A stretch of DNA of 42,139 bases from an uncultured Acidobacteriota bacterium (GCA_902826795.1 CADEGD010000036.1:1-42139); one strand, 5' to 3'; counted from the first letter of the stretch, positions 25,899 through 35,399 are shown. Numbers and translations are program-made. The notes: generated from the letters alone by a model not told the origin.

Positions 25899-26885
25899 CT
25901 AAGCGACTGCCGTTTTTTCGTCGGTATCGGCTACGAACGTCAGCCACTCGGCACCGTTCGGAGCCGGCCGCCGTGCGTCGATGATCGCGAAGAACTCATC
26001 CTGTATTCTCTTCGTGACATCGCCGCGTTTACCGCTGCCGATGGTGATGCGGTCGACCGAGCGTATCGGCGAGATCTCCGCGGCGGTTCCGGTGAAAAAG
26101 AGCTCGTCCGCCAGATAAAGGGCCGAACGCTGGATCGTCGTTTCGACGACCTCGATGCCGAGTTCGCGGGCGATCTGGATAACGCTGTCGCGGGTGATTC
26201 CCGGAAGTATCGATGCACCGAGTGGCGGCGTAACTAATTGGCCGTCCACCACCGCGAACAGATTTTCACCGGAGCCTTCCGAAACATATCCGCGGTCATC
26301 AAGGGCGATGCCCTCGGCAAATCCTCCGAGTTTCGCTTCCATCTTGATGAGCTGCGAATTCATATAATTCGCCCCGGCCTTTGCCATCGCGGGCATCGAG
26401 TTGGACGTGATGCGATTCCAGCTTGAAACGCATACGTCAATGCCGTTCTCAAGTGCTTCCTCGCCGAGATACTTGCCCCACTGCCACGCGGCGATGTAAG
26501 TCTCGATCGGATTGAGCATGCCGTAGACGCCGAACGACGGGCTCGCTTCGTCGAGTCCGCGAAAGATGACGGGCCGAAGATAGCATGACTCCAGGCCGCT
26601 TTCGCGGATCACATTAACGGTCGCATCGATGATCTCCTGCTTCGAATATCCGGAGTCCATTCGATAGATCTTGGCGGAATTCAGCAGTCGTCGAATATGT
26701 TCAGGAAGGCGAAACACGGCCGGCCCTTTCGACGTTTCGTAGCATCGAATGCCCTCGAAAACGCTCGAGCCGTAATGGACGACGTGCGACATCACATGTA
26801 TCCGCGCATCGTCCCATTTGATCAACTCGCCGTTCTTCCAAACCACCGGCGAAACCTTCATCGTGTTCACATCCTTTTCTGCCAT
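25899..26885 (-). CDS. ilvE: Branched-chain amino acid aminotransferase
   Basis: 328 residues from ATG 26885. A TTG at 26891 has better Shine-Dalgarno spacing (AAGGAG, 6 bases) and could be the real start, adding two residues. It is a fold-type IV PLP enzyme catalysing the last step of valine, leucine and isoleucine synthesis. Motifs: [27 protein letters not shown], the cofactor lysine in [33 protein letters not shown] and [15 protein letters not shown]. It stands alone without other ilv genes in the window. Confidence 0.95.
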   Translation of the reverse strand: MAEKDVNTMKVSPVVWKNGELIKWDDARIHVMSHVVHYGSSVFEGIRCYETSKGPAVFRLPEHIRRLLNSAKIYRMDSGYSKQEIIDATVNVIRESGLESCYLRPVIFRGLDEASPSFGVYGMLNPIETYIAAWQWGKYLGEEALENGIDVCVSSWNRITSNSMPAMAKAGANYMNSQLIKMEAKLGGFAEGIALDDRGYVSEGSGENLFAVVDGQLVTPPLGASILPGITRDSVIQIARELGIEVVETTIQRSALYLADELFFTGTAAEISPIRSVDRITIGSGKRGDVTKRIQDEFFAIIDARRPAPNGAEWLTFVADTDEKTAVA

Positions 26886-26891
26886 ATCCAA

Positions 26892-27527
26892 TAAAAACTC
26901 CTTATTTCTAGCTGCCGAGTGGTGAGGTTTGATAGCGGCACTTATTAATTAAAAGGATAGTCTATCGCATCCGATCCAGACAACAAGCCTCCCTGTTAGC
27001 GATGCCCCGATCGTGTCGGCTGCTACGTCAGCCGTCAATCGCTGTCCCCCGGGCTTTCAGGGTTTGGGACAGAGTGGCGGACACCGCAAATAGCTGATAA
27101 CAATGGAGTTCCGAATCCGTGTCCCGGTGTCCCCGCTGTCCCCGTGTCCCGCACATGGAATTCGCGGTTTTCGGCCTATTTCGGTGTTTTTCGAACCAGC
27201 ATCGCACTTGATTCATTCATTCCGCGGGCAGATCCTGATTTCAGTTGAATCAAGTTCTAAGACTTACGCCAACTTTCAACAACTTACCGCCAGTTGCTTT
27301 GTTTCGTTCCATTTGGCAAAGCACATGTTTTGTTCCATTTGAAACACGTTGTGGAACTTACGTGCCAAATGTTGAAGTCCCACATTAGCTGATCCCGTGA
27401 GACGCAAGTGAGACCACATCGTATTTCAAGCCGAAGCATCAAACTGTCAAAGATCAGCGGGCAAACCCGCGGGCTCACCAGATTGCCATAGATACAACGT
27501 TCGTGTCAATGGATTTTTACACGCGGT
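26892..27527. other. Intergenic region with GTCCC-rich stretch and short direct repeats
   Basis: About 635 bp without a supported gene. At 27040-27150 GTCCC/GGGAC motifs recur (GTGTCCCGGTGTCCCCGCTG), reminiscent of termini of REP-associated or MITE-like sequences. At about 27297-27342 TTGTTTCGTTCCATTTG is followed by TTTTGTTCCATTTG, a direct repeat. ORFs here are short shadows. Confidence 0.4.
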
Positions 27528-27683
27528 TCACCAGAACTTCCACCACGGTTTGTCGTCAACGGCGGAAGTGATTTCGGACTCGGCGATTTTCGACGGAAGG
27601 ACGTCTGAAACGCCGAGGTGCGCGGATATTGCCTCGGCGAGCTTGTTCGCAACGTCCAGAGTTCTGTAGAGCGGCGCGGTCAT
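27528..27683 (-). CDS. Small hypothetical protein (51 residues)
   Basis: ATG 27683 to TGA 27528 gives MTAPLYRTLDVANKLAEAIS followed by a soluble chain ending KPWWKFW. GAAGGG sits nine bases before the ATG. The amphipathic helix followed by an acidic, Trp-rich tail reads like a genuine small protein, but no family is recognised. It lies 26 bp downstream of the UPF0489 gene in the same direction and may belong to its transcript. Confidence 0.4.
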   Translation of the reverse strand: MTAPLYRTLDVANKLAEAISAHLGVSDVLPSKIAESEITSAVDDKPWWKFW

Positions 27684-27709
27684 AAGAGCAGACCCTTCAC
27701 CAAGGGACG

Positions 27710-28469
27710 CTATATCCGTCTCTTTGCAGCCGGTAGCGGAAGCTCCGAATAAGGAAACTGGATTTCAAGAGTCGAAAAGAATTTTCGACTAGCCTCGGCC
27801 ACTTGGAGCCACCCGCCGCAACACTCCGGGCTCCAAGCCACCGTTAAGATCGTTTCGGAATGCAAATTTGGCTTCAGAAACTTTTCGCAAACTTTCTGAA
27901 TGAAGTCGTCCGAGAATGCCCTAACATATTCTCCTTGTATTTGAAGAAAAAAGTAGTCTAAGTCGAAATTCAAGATCAACCTAGTGTTAACGAGATCGTC
28001 TTGCCACCCTTCCAAGTTACACCACCATTCCGCGCTTCGAGAGGTATCAGAAAGTTTGTTCTGAAGAAGCCTTGGATTGGGGCTCATTCTGGAGGGCGTG
28101 AAAGTACATTCTTTTGTATGCGCGACGCAGAAACGGGAGCGGGTCGATATAATTATCCCATCTAACGAGAGGAAATTCGGCGTCTGTCGGACTTCGCAGC
28201 CCAAGATAGTTGTCGATGACATCTAAGTCAGTGTGTTTCAGGGTTTCGATACACGCATCGTCCATCTGCATCGCGTCCCAATGATGATCAACATGAACAA
28301 GTACATATGACTCGTTAGGACGTAACTCGCGAAGCCAGCACCAAAGGGCTCCAAGGTGATTATCCATCACGTAAACTGGACGAACATCGTCTTTCCAGAG
28401 GAAATTCAACTGATCGCAACCCGAGTAGCCAAACTCATCCCTCTTCTTTATCCACATAAGTCTAACCAC
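27710..28469 (-). pseudogene. UPF0489 (peptide-arginase family) gene interrupted by a one-base insertion
   Basis: Two overlapping frames make one protein of about 250 residues. The first part (GTG 28469 start) has VMDNHLGALWCW and VLVHVDHHWDA, the Asp/His metal cluster of UPF0489; the second has LILNFDLDYFF, the remaining Asp-x-Asp ligands. They join if one base is removed from the GGGG run at 28079-28082 (CCCC in the coding strand), which restores NEPNPRLLQNKLSD. UPF0489 includes OspR-type peptide arginases, which convert Arg to ornithine in peptides. Either the gene is dead or the base is a sequencing error. An HNH-like gene lies 55 bp upstream. Confidence 0.75.
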
Positions 28470-28524
28470 TTCAACAGAAAAACTCGTCGCTTCAGTTCAC
28501 CTTCGGTGTAATTGGTTAACATGT

Positions 28525-29649
28525 TTACATTCGTTTTCTACGAGATTCTAGCTGGTTAAGGCGCGATTCTAAAACCTGACGTGCGTCCTCTGCATTACCG
28601 TTTGGAAGCCACCCATTCACAGAACCGGATTCGTAAAATGTGCCCGTCGAAAACCTGCTGATCAAGTGACCTTTATCGGTCCTTTTCGCCAATGTTCGAG
28701 CAAAAAACAGCGCCTCCCCTAGGAGGATATCCCTGTCGTCCGATGTCGAAGGAACAAATCCCTCGAATTCCATCGAGTGGATAAAATGAAAAGTAGTAAG
28801 GTCCTGCGGTGATCTAAAGTCAGTAGGATAATGCCCTACTAGCCACCTGATCGGCACCTCAATGTCCGCTCGAAAGCGTTCCTTATAGCCATAGGAAGAC
28901 CATTCGGTAACATCTAGCATCTCTCTATGCGGCTGACTGTCGAACGCAAATATCCAATGAAGGGGGTAGAGTCCTGTTGCTGCTCCAAAGAATACGGATC
29001 GGGCGTCGAGGTCAACCTGACTGAATATACCGGTACTAAAGCCTATCCGCCTACCGACTCCGACGAACAAATAAACTCTAACCCCGTGCGGAAATGTCGT
29101 ATTATCGCGCTGTCGCACAAAGAGTCGGAGATCTTGAAAAGCTTTGACAAGCCAATTTTTGGTCGGGTAGTTTATGTCGATGCCAGCCAGGTCTCGTCTG
29201 TCCCTATTGGGCGCGGAAACGAATTGGTGGTGAGCAAAGTCAGTCGGAGTACTCGTAGAAAGCATCATCAAGGTTGCCTGCTTGATGATCCGAAGAGGGT
29301 GAATCTTGGAGACATCAATTGAAACGGTCTCGTTCGCGTTGGTGTCTATAGCATGGGGGCGTATCAGTCCGGCACGTGTTGCGTAATCATTACTGTATCG
29401 GTATCCCGTCTTGTTGTTGCATCTGTCACAAAGACTATAGCGAAAAATTCCATTCGTGCTTTCAAACTCAGGCTGCATAGATACCCGTTTTCGAAAACTA
29501 TCCGGCTGAGGTTTCGAGACAATAACTATGCCTTTGTTGCCTGCAGATCGAGGAGGAACGTGCTCCCGAGTAAATCGCGCAAACCTACTACAGATTCGAC
29601 ATCTTCCAAAATGATTCTTTTTAAGTGTTTCCTCGATTGACGGTCTCAT
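28525..29649 (-). CDS. HNH-like zinc-finger protein
   Basis: A 374-residue protein. The N-terminal domain has CRIC (17-20), FTREHVPPRSAGN (His30) and CDRCNNKTGY (74-77), the pattern of HNH/His-Me-finger proteins with a structural Cys4 zinc site and the conserved EHVPP. The remaining ~280 residues are an uncharacterised domain with LYPLHWIFAF and WLVGHYPTDF. It may be a nuclease, but catalysis is not shown. The DNA looks AT-richer than its surroundings, suggesting transfer. Its ATG overlaps a short upstream open frame (ATGA). Downstream on the same strand is the UPF0489 gene. Confidence 0.7.
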   Translation of the reverse strand: MRPSIEETLKKNHFGRCRICSRFARFTREHVPPRSAGNKGIVIVSKPQPDSFRKRVSMQPEFESTNGIFRYSLCDRCNNKTGYRYSNDYATRAGLIRPHAIDTNANETVSIDVSKIHPLRIIKQATLMMLSTSTPTDFAHHQFVSAPNRDRRDLAGIDINYPTKNWLVKAFQDLRLFVRQRDNTTFPHGVRVYLFVGVGRRIGFSTGIFSQVDLDARSVFFGAATGLYPLHWIFAFDSQPHREMLDVTEWSSYGYKERFRADIEVPIRWLVGHYPTDFRSPQDLTTFHFIHSMEFEGFVPSTSDDRDILLGEALFFARTLAKRTDKGHLISRFSTGTFYESGSVNGWLPNGNAEDARQVLESRLNQLESRRKRM

Positions 29650-29871
29650 GCTGAAAGCTTGACCCGGTTGGCGAGGCCTTCGGAGATTCTGGCGAGCTGG
29701 AACGGGAGCCCGGGAGAAAACTGTTGAGAGAACAACGCCGCTTGGGGTTAAGCGTCTAAATAGTTTTTTCTGATCTACGCCCGCGGGCGTACTAATTCGA
29801 ACCTGATGTTAATCGGGGCGTGGTTTTATTGTCAATTGGGTTCTGGGGCTTTATAAGGTTAATCGAAGAAA
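29650..29871. other. Intergenic segment with a coding-like remnant
   Basis: On the minus strand an open frame without a good start, running to a TGA that overlaps the HNH gene ATG, reads FSPGLPFQLARISEGLANRV. It may be the 3' end of a lost gene. Confidence 0.25.
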
Positions 29872-30282
29872 GAGAGAACCACCCCGTCGGCGAAGCGCCG
29901 ACACCCCTCCTTCGTAAGGAGGGGAGTTTTTCGCGTTAACAGGTCGGGCGGTAGCCCGCTCTAAACGACTGACAAACGAGAGAACCACCCCGTCGGCGAA
30001 GCGCCGACACCCCTCCTTCGTAAGGAGGGGAGTTGCGGACGTGCAGGTCGATCTCGGTATAGAGAAAACCACCCGCTACCGCAGGTGGTACTGACATTTG
30101 CTCGTAACGTGCGGGATTGCAGGAGGTCGGGCGGTAGTCCGCCTCTAAACGGCGGGTGAATGAGAGAACCACCCCGGCCGAAGCGGCCACCCCTCCTTCG
30201 TAAGGAGGGGAGTTGCGGCCTTGCGCCGCGACTTGGTGGCAATCATAACCCCAGCCGCTACCGCAGGTGGTACTGACATTTG
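29872..30282. repeat. Composite cluster of three repeat types
   Basis: Unit A (about 55 bp, with hairpins CGTCGGCG-aag-CGCCGACA and CCCCTCCTT-cg-AAGGAGGGG) occurs at 29872-29928, 29978-30034 and 30162-30214. Unit B (containing CGCTACCGCAGGTGGTACTG) occurs at 30069-30100 and 30253-30282. Unit C (GGTCGGGCGGTAG, then CCGC, then CTCTAAACG) occurs at 29942-29968 and 30124-30151. All copies of a unit have the same orientation. The order is A-C-A-B-C-A-B, so the block C-A-B appears to be duplicated. It lies just beyond the lptD stop. Confidence 0.85.
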
Positions 30283-30296
30283 TTGACTGGTCTCTC

Positions 30297-32855
30297 TTAC
30301 CGGAGGCCTTGGCCGTATTGTTCGGTGCCGAAGGAGCCGATGCCGTTGAGGCGGAAGGAGAAGACGAAGCGGTTTTCGTTGCGGACGCCGACGTTGAAGG
30401 TATAGAACTGCACGGCGAGGGCGCAGCAATCGTAGGCGTAGCCGAGAGTGTAAAGCGACGAGATCAGAGGCGACAAGCGAGACGCCCGGCGGTTCTGGAA
30501 ATCGAAGAACAAGGAGGCTCCGCCATAAAATCCTCTATCGCGGTCGCCGAGGAAAACCGACGGGCTCCATTGCGATCCGCGAAGCGTTCCCGGCTCTTTG
30601 CCTTCGGCGTTTGCGAATCGCTGCAGCGAGGGAACCAGCGTTACCGCTCGCGTGTAATAGAACGTCTGAAATATCTTCACAAGCCGCGTGTCGTAACCGA
30701 CGGTCGCCGATACGGCACGCAGTCCGTCGCCCTGAAAACCCCAGTCGAGCCGCGAATTAAAGAAGATCGTTCTCTGCGGCCGGTAAGTCGCGTCGATGTT
30801 GACCGGCGAAAATCTCCGAGGCACGCCGCCGAACGTGTAGAACGACATGGTCGTGATCGGCGCGATTTGATTACGTCGGCCCGGTTCGAGCGCACCGCCA
30901 AAGTTCGGATCGAAAAAGTATTTGCCGCGAACGGTGAGCGTGAAAAGCTCGTAAGGCTGCACGGCGGAAACGTCCGACTTGTCATTAGCGGATCGCGCGT
31001 TTTCGTCGGTGAGCGACGAGTCTTCTACGTCCATGACGCGTGCGATCTCCGAAAGCCTTTTTTGCGCTTCCGGCGTCACCGCTTCGGAATACCGTCGAGT
31101 ATAGAACCGGTTCGTTACGCCAAACTCGATCTCGTTCGTATTCGAGATCGTATCCATATAATCGAACCGGATGATCTTTTGAAAATTGTTGATGCCGCCG
31201 ATGTAGCGATAGGTGAGGAAAGGCTCGATCGTGTGACGAAACCTGAAGCGGTCTTCCTTGCCGTAAAAATTGCGGGCCAAGGCGACCGGCCGAACGTCGA
31301 ATTCGAACTCGCCGTATTTGCGGATCACGTCGCGTCCGGTTACCTGCCGCATGTCGTTGAACGAGTTCGAATAATAAGTAACGCGTCCGCCGGCGGTCGC
31401 GGTGAAATTTACATACTTGGTCGAGATCGGCAGCGAAACTTGCGGATAGATATCAAGCCGCTGGCCGAGAGCGGGCGACACGACCGGATCGTTACCGGTC
31501 TGCGCCCGATACGCAGCGACGTCGGATACGCTCTCGCGGCGCGAAACTCCCTCGACACTTGTCTTGTAAGAAAAGTATACCGGCTTGAGAAACGACAGCT
31601 GCGACGGACGCTTTTCGAAGTTGACGCTCGGCAGATTACGCGACTTGATGCTGACGTTCGGGATGGAGATGACCTGTGAGCGGGCGAGCAGATTGAAGGT
31701 GTAACTATTCCAACTTTTGTTTACGAAAGCCTGCGACACCTCGATCGGCGAGATGATCTGCTGAATGCCGTCAAGAAACTGCTGTCTGAACGCGAGGTTA
31801 GAAGTCAGCCGAACGTCCGCAGCCGCGGTGAATCCGTTGGAAAAATATTGAACGCCTTCGGCATAGACCATCGAACCGCCTTCATCCGGGCGTTCCGTGC
31901 TCGCGTTTGCGCCAAAAATGCGGTCCTTTACGGCGTAGAAACCGAAATCAAAGTAAGAACGCGAGTTCGCCCGCGAGCGAAAATCCATTCCGTAACCCAA
32001 ACCGCGAGAGGTGTAAACATCGGTCCGGATCGTCACGTCAGCGGACCGGCCAAGCGTCTGGAAATAAGCGCCGGACAAACGCAGTCCCTTGTTTCCCGAA
32101 AAACCGATGGTGGGCGTAAGAAAGCCGGACGCCCGATCTCGCTGTTTGATCGGAATAGAAGCGTACGGAACCGGAAGGAGCGGGATGTCCTTGACCCTGA
32201 ACTTCGCTCCCTTTAGCTTCACCCGATCGTTCTGCCTTATCCGGGCCTCGTCCGCCGTGAACGACCATTTCGGTACCGCTTCCTCACACGCGGTGAACAT
32301 CCCGTTGATTACCACAACTTCGGTCAGCGATATTCGCTCCACTCGATCGGCGGTGAAATAGATGACCGTGCCGTCGTTGGTCTGGTTGGTGAATCCCGTC
32401 GACTCTTCGAAGTTGCCGAGTTTGGTCTTGTAGTTCCACGTCGCCCGAACGCCGGTTATCCGCTGGTCGTCTCCTTGATCGAAAACGACGCTGCCCTCGG
32501 CGATCATTTTGTTCTCGGCTTCAACGATCACGATCTTGTCCGCTTGCAGCCGATAGATCCCATATCGCACGTCGACGTTGCCGGTGTGCGTAACTACTCG
32601 TTTGCCCGCCTCGCCCTCCACGGACTGATTCTCCGAATAAACGACAACCTCGCCATCGCCGCCTTCAGGATTCACGACCGGCCGGGCGGATTTCGGAGCC
32701 TTTATATCTTGCTGGGCAGAGACGGGATTTATGTTCGGCGTGTCAGTGATCGGGTTAGCGACGCGGCGTTCGACGGGATTAGTCTGCTGGCCCGATATGG
32801 TCAGGACATACAGCAACACCAGCACCGGGATATGGAAGATTCGTGACAACCGCAT
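30297..32855 (-). CDS. lptD: LPS-assembly protein LptD (OstA-type outer-membrane protein)
   Basis: An 852-residue protein with a signal peptide (MRLSRIFHIPVLVLLYVLTISG). An N-terminal OstA/LptA-like domain (about 65-180: VEGEAGKRVVTHTGNVDVRY, ADKIVIVEAENKMIAEG, NDGTVIYFTADRVERI) leads into a long beta-barrel (about 210-850), with PYASIPIKQRDRASGFLTPTIG at the domain junction. It inserts LPS in the outer leaflet. LptE and other Lpt genes are not in the window. It is divergent from the sigma-54 response regulator with 79 bp between starts. Confidence 0.88.
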   Translation of the reverse strand: MRLSRIFHIPVLVLLYVLTISGQQTNPVERRVANPITDTPNINPVSAQQDIKAPKSARPVVNPEGGDGEVVVYSENQSVEGEAGKRVVTHTGNVDVRYGIYRLQADKIVIVEAENKMIAEGSVVFDQGDDQRITGVRATWNYKTKLGNFEESTGFTNQTNDGTVIYFTADRVERISLTEVVVINGMFTACEEAVPKWSFTADEARIRQNDRVKLKGAKFRVKDIPLLPVPYASIPIKQRDRASGFLTPTIGFSGNKGLRLSGAYFQTLGRSADVTIRTDVYTSRGLGYGMDFRSRANSRSYFDFGFYAVKDRIFGANASTERPDEGGSMVYAEGVQYFSNGFTAAADVRLTSNLAFRQQFLDGIQQIISPIEVSQAFVNKSWNSYTFNLLARSQVISIPNVSIKSRNLPSVNFEKRPSQLSFLKPVYFSYKTSVEGVSRRESVSDVAAYRAQTGNDPVVSPALGQRLDIYPQVSLPISTKYVNFTATAGGRVTYYSNSFNDMRQVTGRDVIRKYGEFEFDVRPVALARNFYGKEDRFRFRHTIEPFLTYRYIGGINNFQKIIRFDYMDTISNTNEIEFGVTNRFYTRRYSEAVTPEAQKRLSEIARVMDVEDSSLTDENARSANDKSDVSAVQPYELFTLTVRGKYFFDPNFGGALEPGRRNQIAPITTMSFYTFGGVPRRFSPVNIDATYRPQRTIFFNSRLDWGFQGDGLRAVSATVGYDTRLVKIFQTFYYTRAVTLVPSLQRFANAEGKEPGTLRGSQWSPSVFLGDRDRGFYGGASLFFDFQNRRASRLSPLISSLYTLGYAYDCCALAVQFYTFNVGVRNENRFVFSFRLNGIGSFGTEQYGQGLR

Positions 32856-32934
32856 CGAGAATTCCGAGGAGAATGCATTGATGCTAACACGAAAGCCGAG
32901 GGGTTAAAAAGGCATGTGGTAAACTGCCGTAAAT

Positions 32935-34278
32935 ATGGCGAAACAAAAGGTTTTGGTCGTTGAAGACGAAGAGCTAATGCGGAACATCTTACGCACGCTG
33001 CTTGAGGGCGAAGGCTATGAGGTTTTCACCGCCGACTCTGCCGAGGCCGCCATCCAGATCTTCCCGGACCAGGAAATTGCCGTTACGCTCACCGATATCA
33101 AGATGGCCGGCATGGACGGCCTCGACCTGCTCGACCGTATAAAGGCGATCGATAGCAACGCCGTCGTCATCATTATGACCGCGTTCTCGTCGGTCGATTC
33201 CGCTATCGCTGCACTTCGAAAGGGAGCTTACGATTACGTCACGAAACCGTTCATTAACGAAGACCTGCTTCAACGCGTGCGAAACGCCGTCCGCAACCGG
33301 GAGTTGTTCGCCGAGAACCGTGCTCTCAGACGCGAGCTTAACCGCCAGTTCAATTTTCCCGAGATCGTCGGATCGGGCGAGAAGATGACGCTTGTGCTGG
33401 AGCTGGTAAAGAAGGTAGCCGACGCGAATTCGAACGTTCTTATTCTGGGTGAAAGCGGTACCGGCAAGGAGCTGATCGCGCGTTCGCTGCATTTCAACAG
33501 CAGCCGCTCGGCGAGGCCGTTTCTCGCCGTCAATTGCGGTGCGCTGCCCGAATCGCTGCTCGAGAGCGAATTATTCGGCCATACGAAGGGTGCGTTTACG
33601 GGAGCGGTCGCGGACAAGAAGGGGCTGTTTCGGTCGGCCGAAGGCGGCACGCTTTTTCTTGACGAGATCGGAGAGATGCCATTGCCGCTGCAGGTTCGGC
33701 TGCTCAGGGCGTTGCAGGAACACGAGGTGACGCCGGTCGGTTCGGCGATGCCGCAGAAGTTTGATGCCCGGATAGTCGCCGCTACGAATCGTGATCTTGA
33801 GGCCGAGGTCGAGAAAGGAAACTTCCGCGAAGATCTTTTCTATCGGCTGAATGTTCTCGAGATATCTTTGCCGCCACTGCGTGAGCGTCCTGACGACATC
33901 CCGGCCCTTGTCAGACATTTCATCGGTAAGGCCGCAAGCTCGCAAAACTCCATTGCAAAGCCGATCGTTGACGCCGCCATGTCTGCGCTGAGAGCCTATC
34001 CGTGGCCCGGCAACGTTCGCGAGATGGAGAACTCTCTTGAACGGGCATTCATACTTAGCGGCGACGAGATCGACGTCGAAAGCCTTCCTCCGAAGATCAG
34101 AAACTCCGCGGGCTCTGCTCCGCTGATGTCGGACGAAAACACACTCGAATCTATCGAACGCCGCCACATAACCGACACTTTAGCTTCCATGGACGGAGAC
34201 AAGGTCGAGGCGGCACGCCGTCTCGGCATCGACCTTTCTACTCTGTATCGCAAGCTGAAGAAATATGAGGAAGGTTAG
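32935..34278 (+). CDS. Sigma-54-dependent response regulator (NtrC family)
   Basis: A 447-residue three-domain activator. The receiver (about 5-118) has the acidic pair D11/E12, phosphorylation site D54 and K104 in VTKPF. The AAA+ domain (about 140-370) has Walker A GESGTGKE (172-179), the sigma-54 contact loop GAFTGA (219-224) and Walker B FLDEIGE. The Fis-type helix-turn-helix is at about 405-445 (VEAARRLGIDLSTLYRKLKKY). It hydrolyses ATP to open sigma-54 promoters when phosphorylated. No partner histidine kinase lies in the window. The 3' end overlaps the converging lipoprotein by 4 bp. Confidence 0.95.
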   Translation: MAKQKVLVVEDEELMRNILRTLLEGEGYEVFTADSAEAAIQIFPDQEIAVTLTDIKMAGMDGLDLLDRIKAIDSNAVVIIMTAFSSVDSAIAALRKGAYDYVTKPFINEDLLQRVRNAVRNRELFAENRALRRELNRQFNFPEIVGSGEKMTLVLELVKKVADANSNVLILGESGTGKELIARSLHFNSSRSARPFLAVNCGALPESLLESELFGHTKGAFTGAVADKKGLFRSAEGGTLFLDEIGEMPLPLQVRLLRALQEHEVTPVGSAMPQKFDARIVAATNRDLEAEVEKGNFREDLFYRLNVLEISLPPLRERPDDIPALVRHFIGKAASSQNSIAKPIVDAAMSALRAYPWPGNVREMENSLERAFILSGDEIDVESLPPKIRNSAGSAPLMSDENTLESIERRHITDTLASMDGDKVEAARRLGIDLSTLYRKLKKYEEG

Positions 34279-34772
34279 TTCGCGGACATCTCAATCACAA
34301 AAAAATCGGTGTTGTTCACGCGCGTGATCGTGCCTTGTGAAAATGGCGGCTGATAGAAATCGTCGGCGGGGTAAGAGGTGCCGTCTACGGTCGATGCATC
34401 CGTCGCTTCGCCGCCTGCCACTAGTTCGGGCGGGAACCAGTCTTCGACAGCTATGCTTTTGGGCTCGCCCTGCGACTTTCCGGCAAGCTGATCGGCAAGT
34501 TTCTTAGTGTCTTCAGGGTCGAGCCTGAATACCGCGACGATCTTTTTAGAAGATTCGTTTTGAAGCCATACGATATCTTCGGGTTCGAGTGTAAAGTTGA
34601 TCAACAGCCCGAGTTCCTCAGGCTTGTCATTGGCTTTTTTCGGCACCGAAGCGGCCCGATTGCCCTCGCTCGCGTTGGCGGACGACGAGTTTCCGGCCGG
34701 AGCCGAACAGGATATGAGTAAAAAAGCTGAAAGAAGGAGAGATGCTGGGGCGAATCGGCTGAGAAACTGCAT
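34275..34772 (-). CDS. Hypothetical lipoprotein
   Basis: A 165-residue protein. LLSAFLLISC is a lipobox, followed by a short Ser/Asn/Ala linker (SAPAGNSSSANASEGNRAAS) like that of the other lipoproteins here. The mature domain (about 55-165) has FTLEPEDIVWLQNESSKKIV, DPEDTKKLADQL and FYQPPFSQGTITRV, with no recognised family. It is probably anchored in the envelope. Confidence 0.75.
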   Translation of the reverse strand: MQFLSRFAPASLLLSAFLLISCSAPAGNSSSANASEGNRAASVPKKANDKPEELGLLINFTLEPEDIVWLQNESSKKIVAVFRLDPEDTKKLADQLAGKSQGEPKSIAVEDWFPPELVAGGEATDASTVDGTSYPADDFYQPPFSQGTITRVNNTDFFVIEMSAN

Positions 34773-34838
34773 CGCTAACTAAACTACTCCCGAAGCGGCG
34801 AATATGCAAAAGCTTGTCCGCTCCGCGTCACGTAACTT

Positions 34839-35372
34839 ATGTCATTGAGACGATCACAACTCTTAATTGTCACCGCTCTTATCATTACAGCATCTGCCAC
34901 GGCCTTTGCGCAGAACGCGACGCCGAAAGGTGTCGTGGCGGCATTTTACAACTACGACGCGACGCATTCACAGGTGTTCGATCGCCCCGGCATCGATGCC
35001 CATAAACGCTGGTTCAGCGCCGAACTTTACAAGCTTCTCCTGAACGAACTCGATCGCGAAAAAGCGTTTCTGGCGCAGAACCCTAGCGACAAGCCGCATT
35101 TCGGCGACGGCCTTCCTTTCCGTCCGCTCGATGAGGCCTGCGGACTCAACGGACGCGAATATCGCCGAACGATCTCGTTCGGACGTGTCTCGATCAAAGG
35201 CGATCTCGCCAACGTCGATGTCTACTTCAAATACCCGAAAGGCTGTGACATTCCTGACGTCCTCTACGCAGTGAATATGTCAAAAGAGCGTGGGCGTTGG
35301 GTGATCGATGACATTCGCTACATCGCGGAGAACGCGTCGTTAGTAGAAGATCTCGGTCGGAAAGAATACTGA
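34839..35372 (+). CDS. Secreted DUF3828-like protein
   Basis: A 177-residue protein with signal peptide MSLRRSQLLIVTALIITASA ending in AFA-Q. The mature part (VVAAFYNYDATHSQVFDRPG, WFSAELYKLLLNELDREKAF, FGRVSIKGDLANVDVYFKYP, RWVIDDIRYI) fits the NTF2-like DUF3828 pattern. Function unknown. Confidence 0.75.
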   Translation: MSLRRSQLLIVTALIITASATAFAQNATPKGVVAAFYNYDATHSQVFDRPGIDAHKRWFSAELYKLLLNELDREKAFLAQNPSDKPHFGDGLPFRPLDEACGLNGREYRRTISFGRVSIKGDLANVDVYFKYPKGCDIPDVLYAVNMSKERGRWVIDDIRYIAENASLVEDLGRKEY

Positions 35373-35399
35373 CTGGAGCGGCAAGCATCCTTGCTTGCC
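35371..35399. repeat. Palindromic element, intergenic copy
   Basis: The reverse complement of 6228-6256 with one mismatch over 29 bases; the stem is GGCAAGCA/TGCTTGCC. It starts at the stop codon of the DUF3828-like gene. Confidence 0.75.

Noticed and set aside
29872..30282. CRISPR-like array
   Set aside because: The repeats are of three kinds, of unequal spacing and palindromic, without unique spacers of constant size and without cas genes.
30267..31679. A 470-codon plus-strand open frame opposite lptD
   Set aside because: It is antisense to clear LptD coding sequence, is Arg/Val-rich with no domain, and begins inside the repeat cluster.
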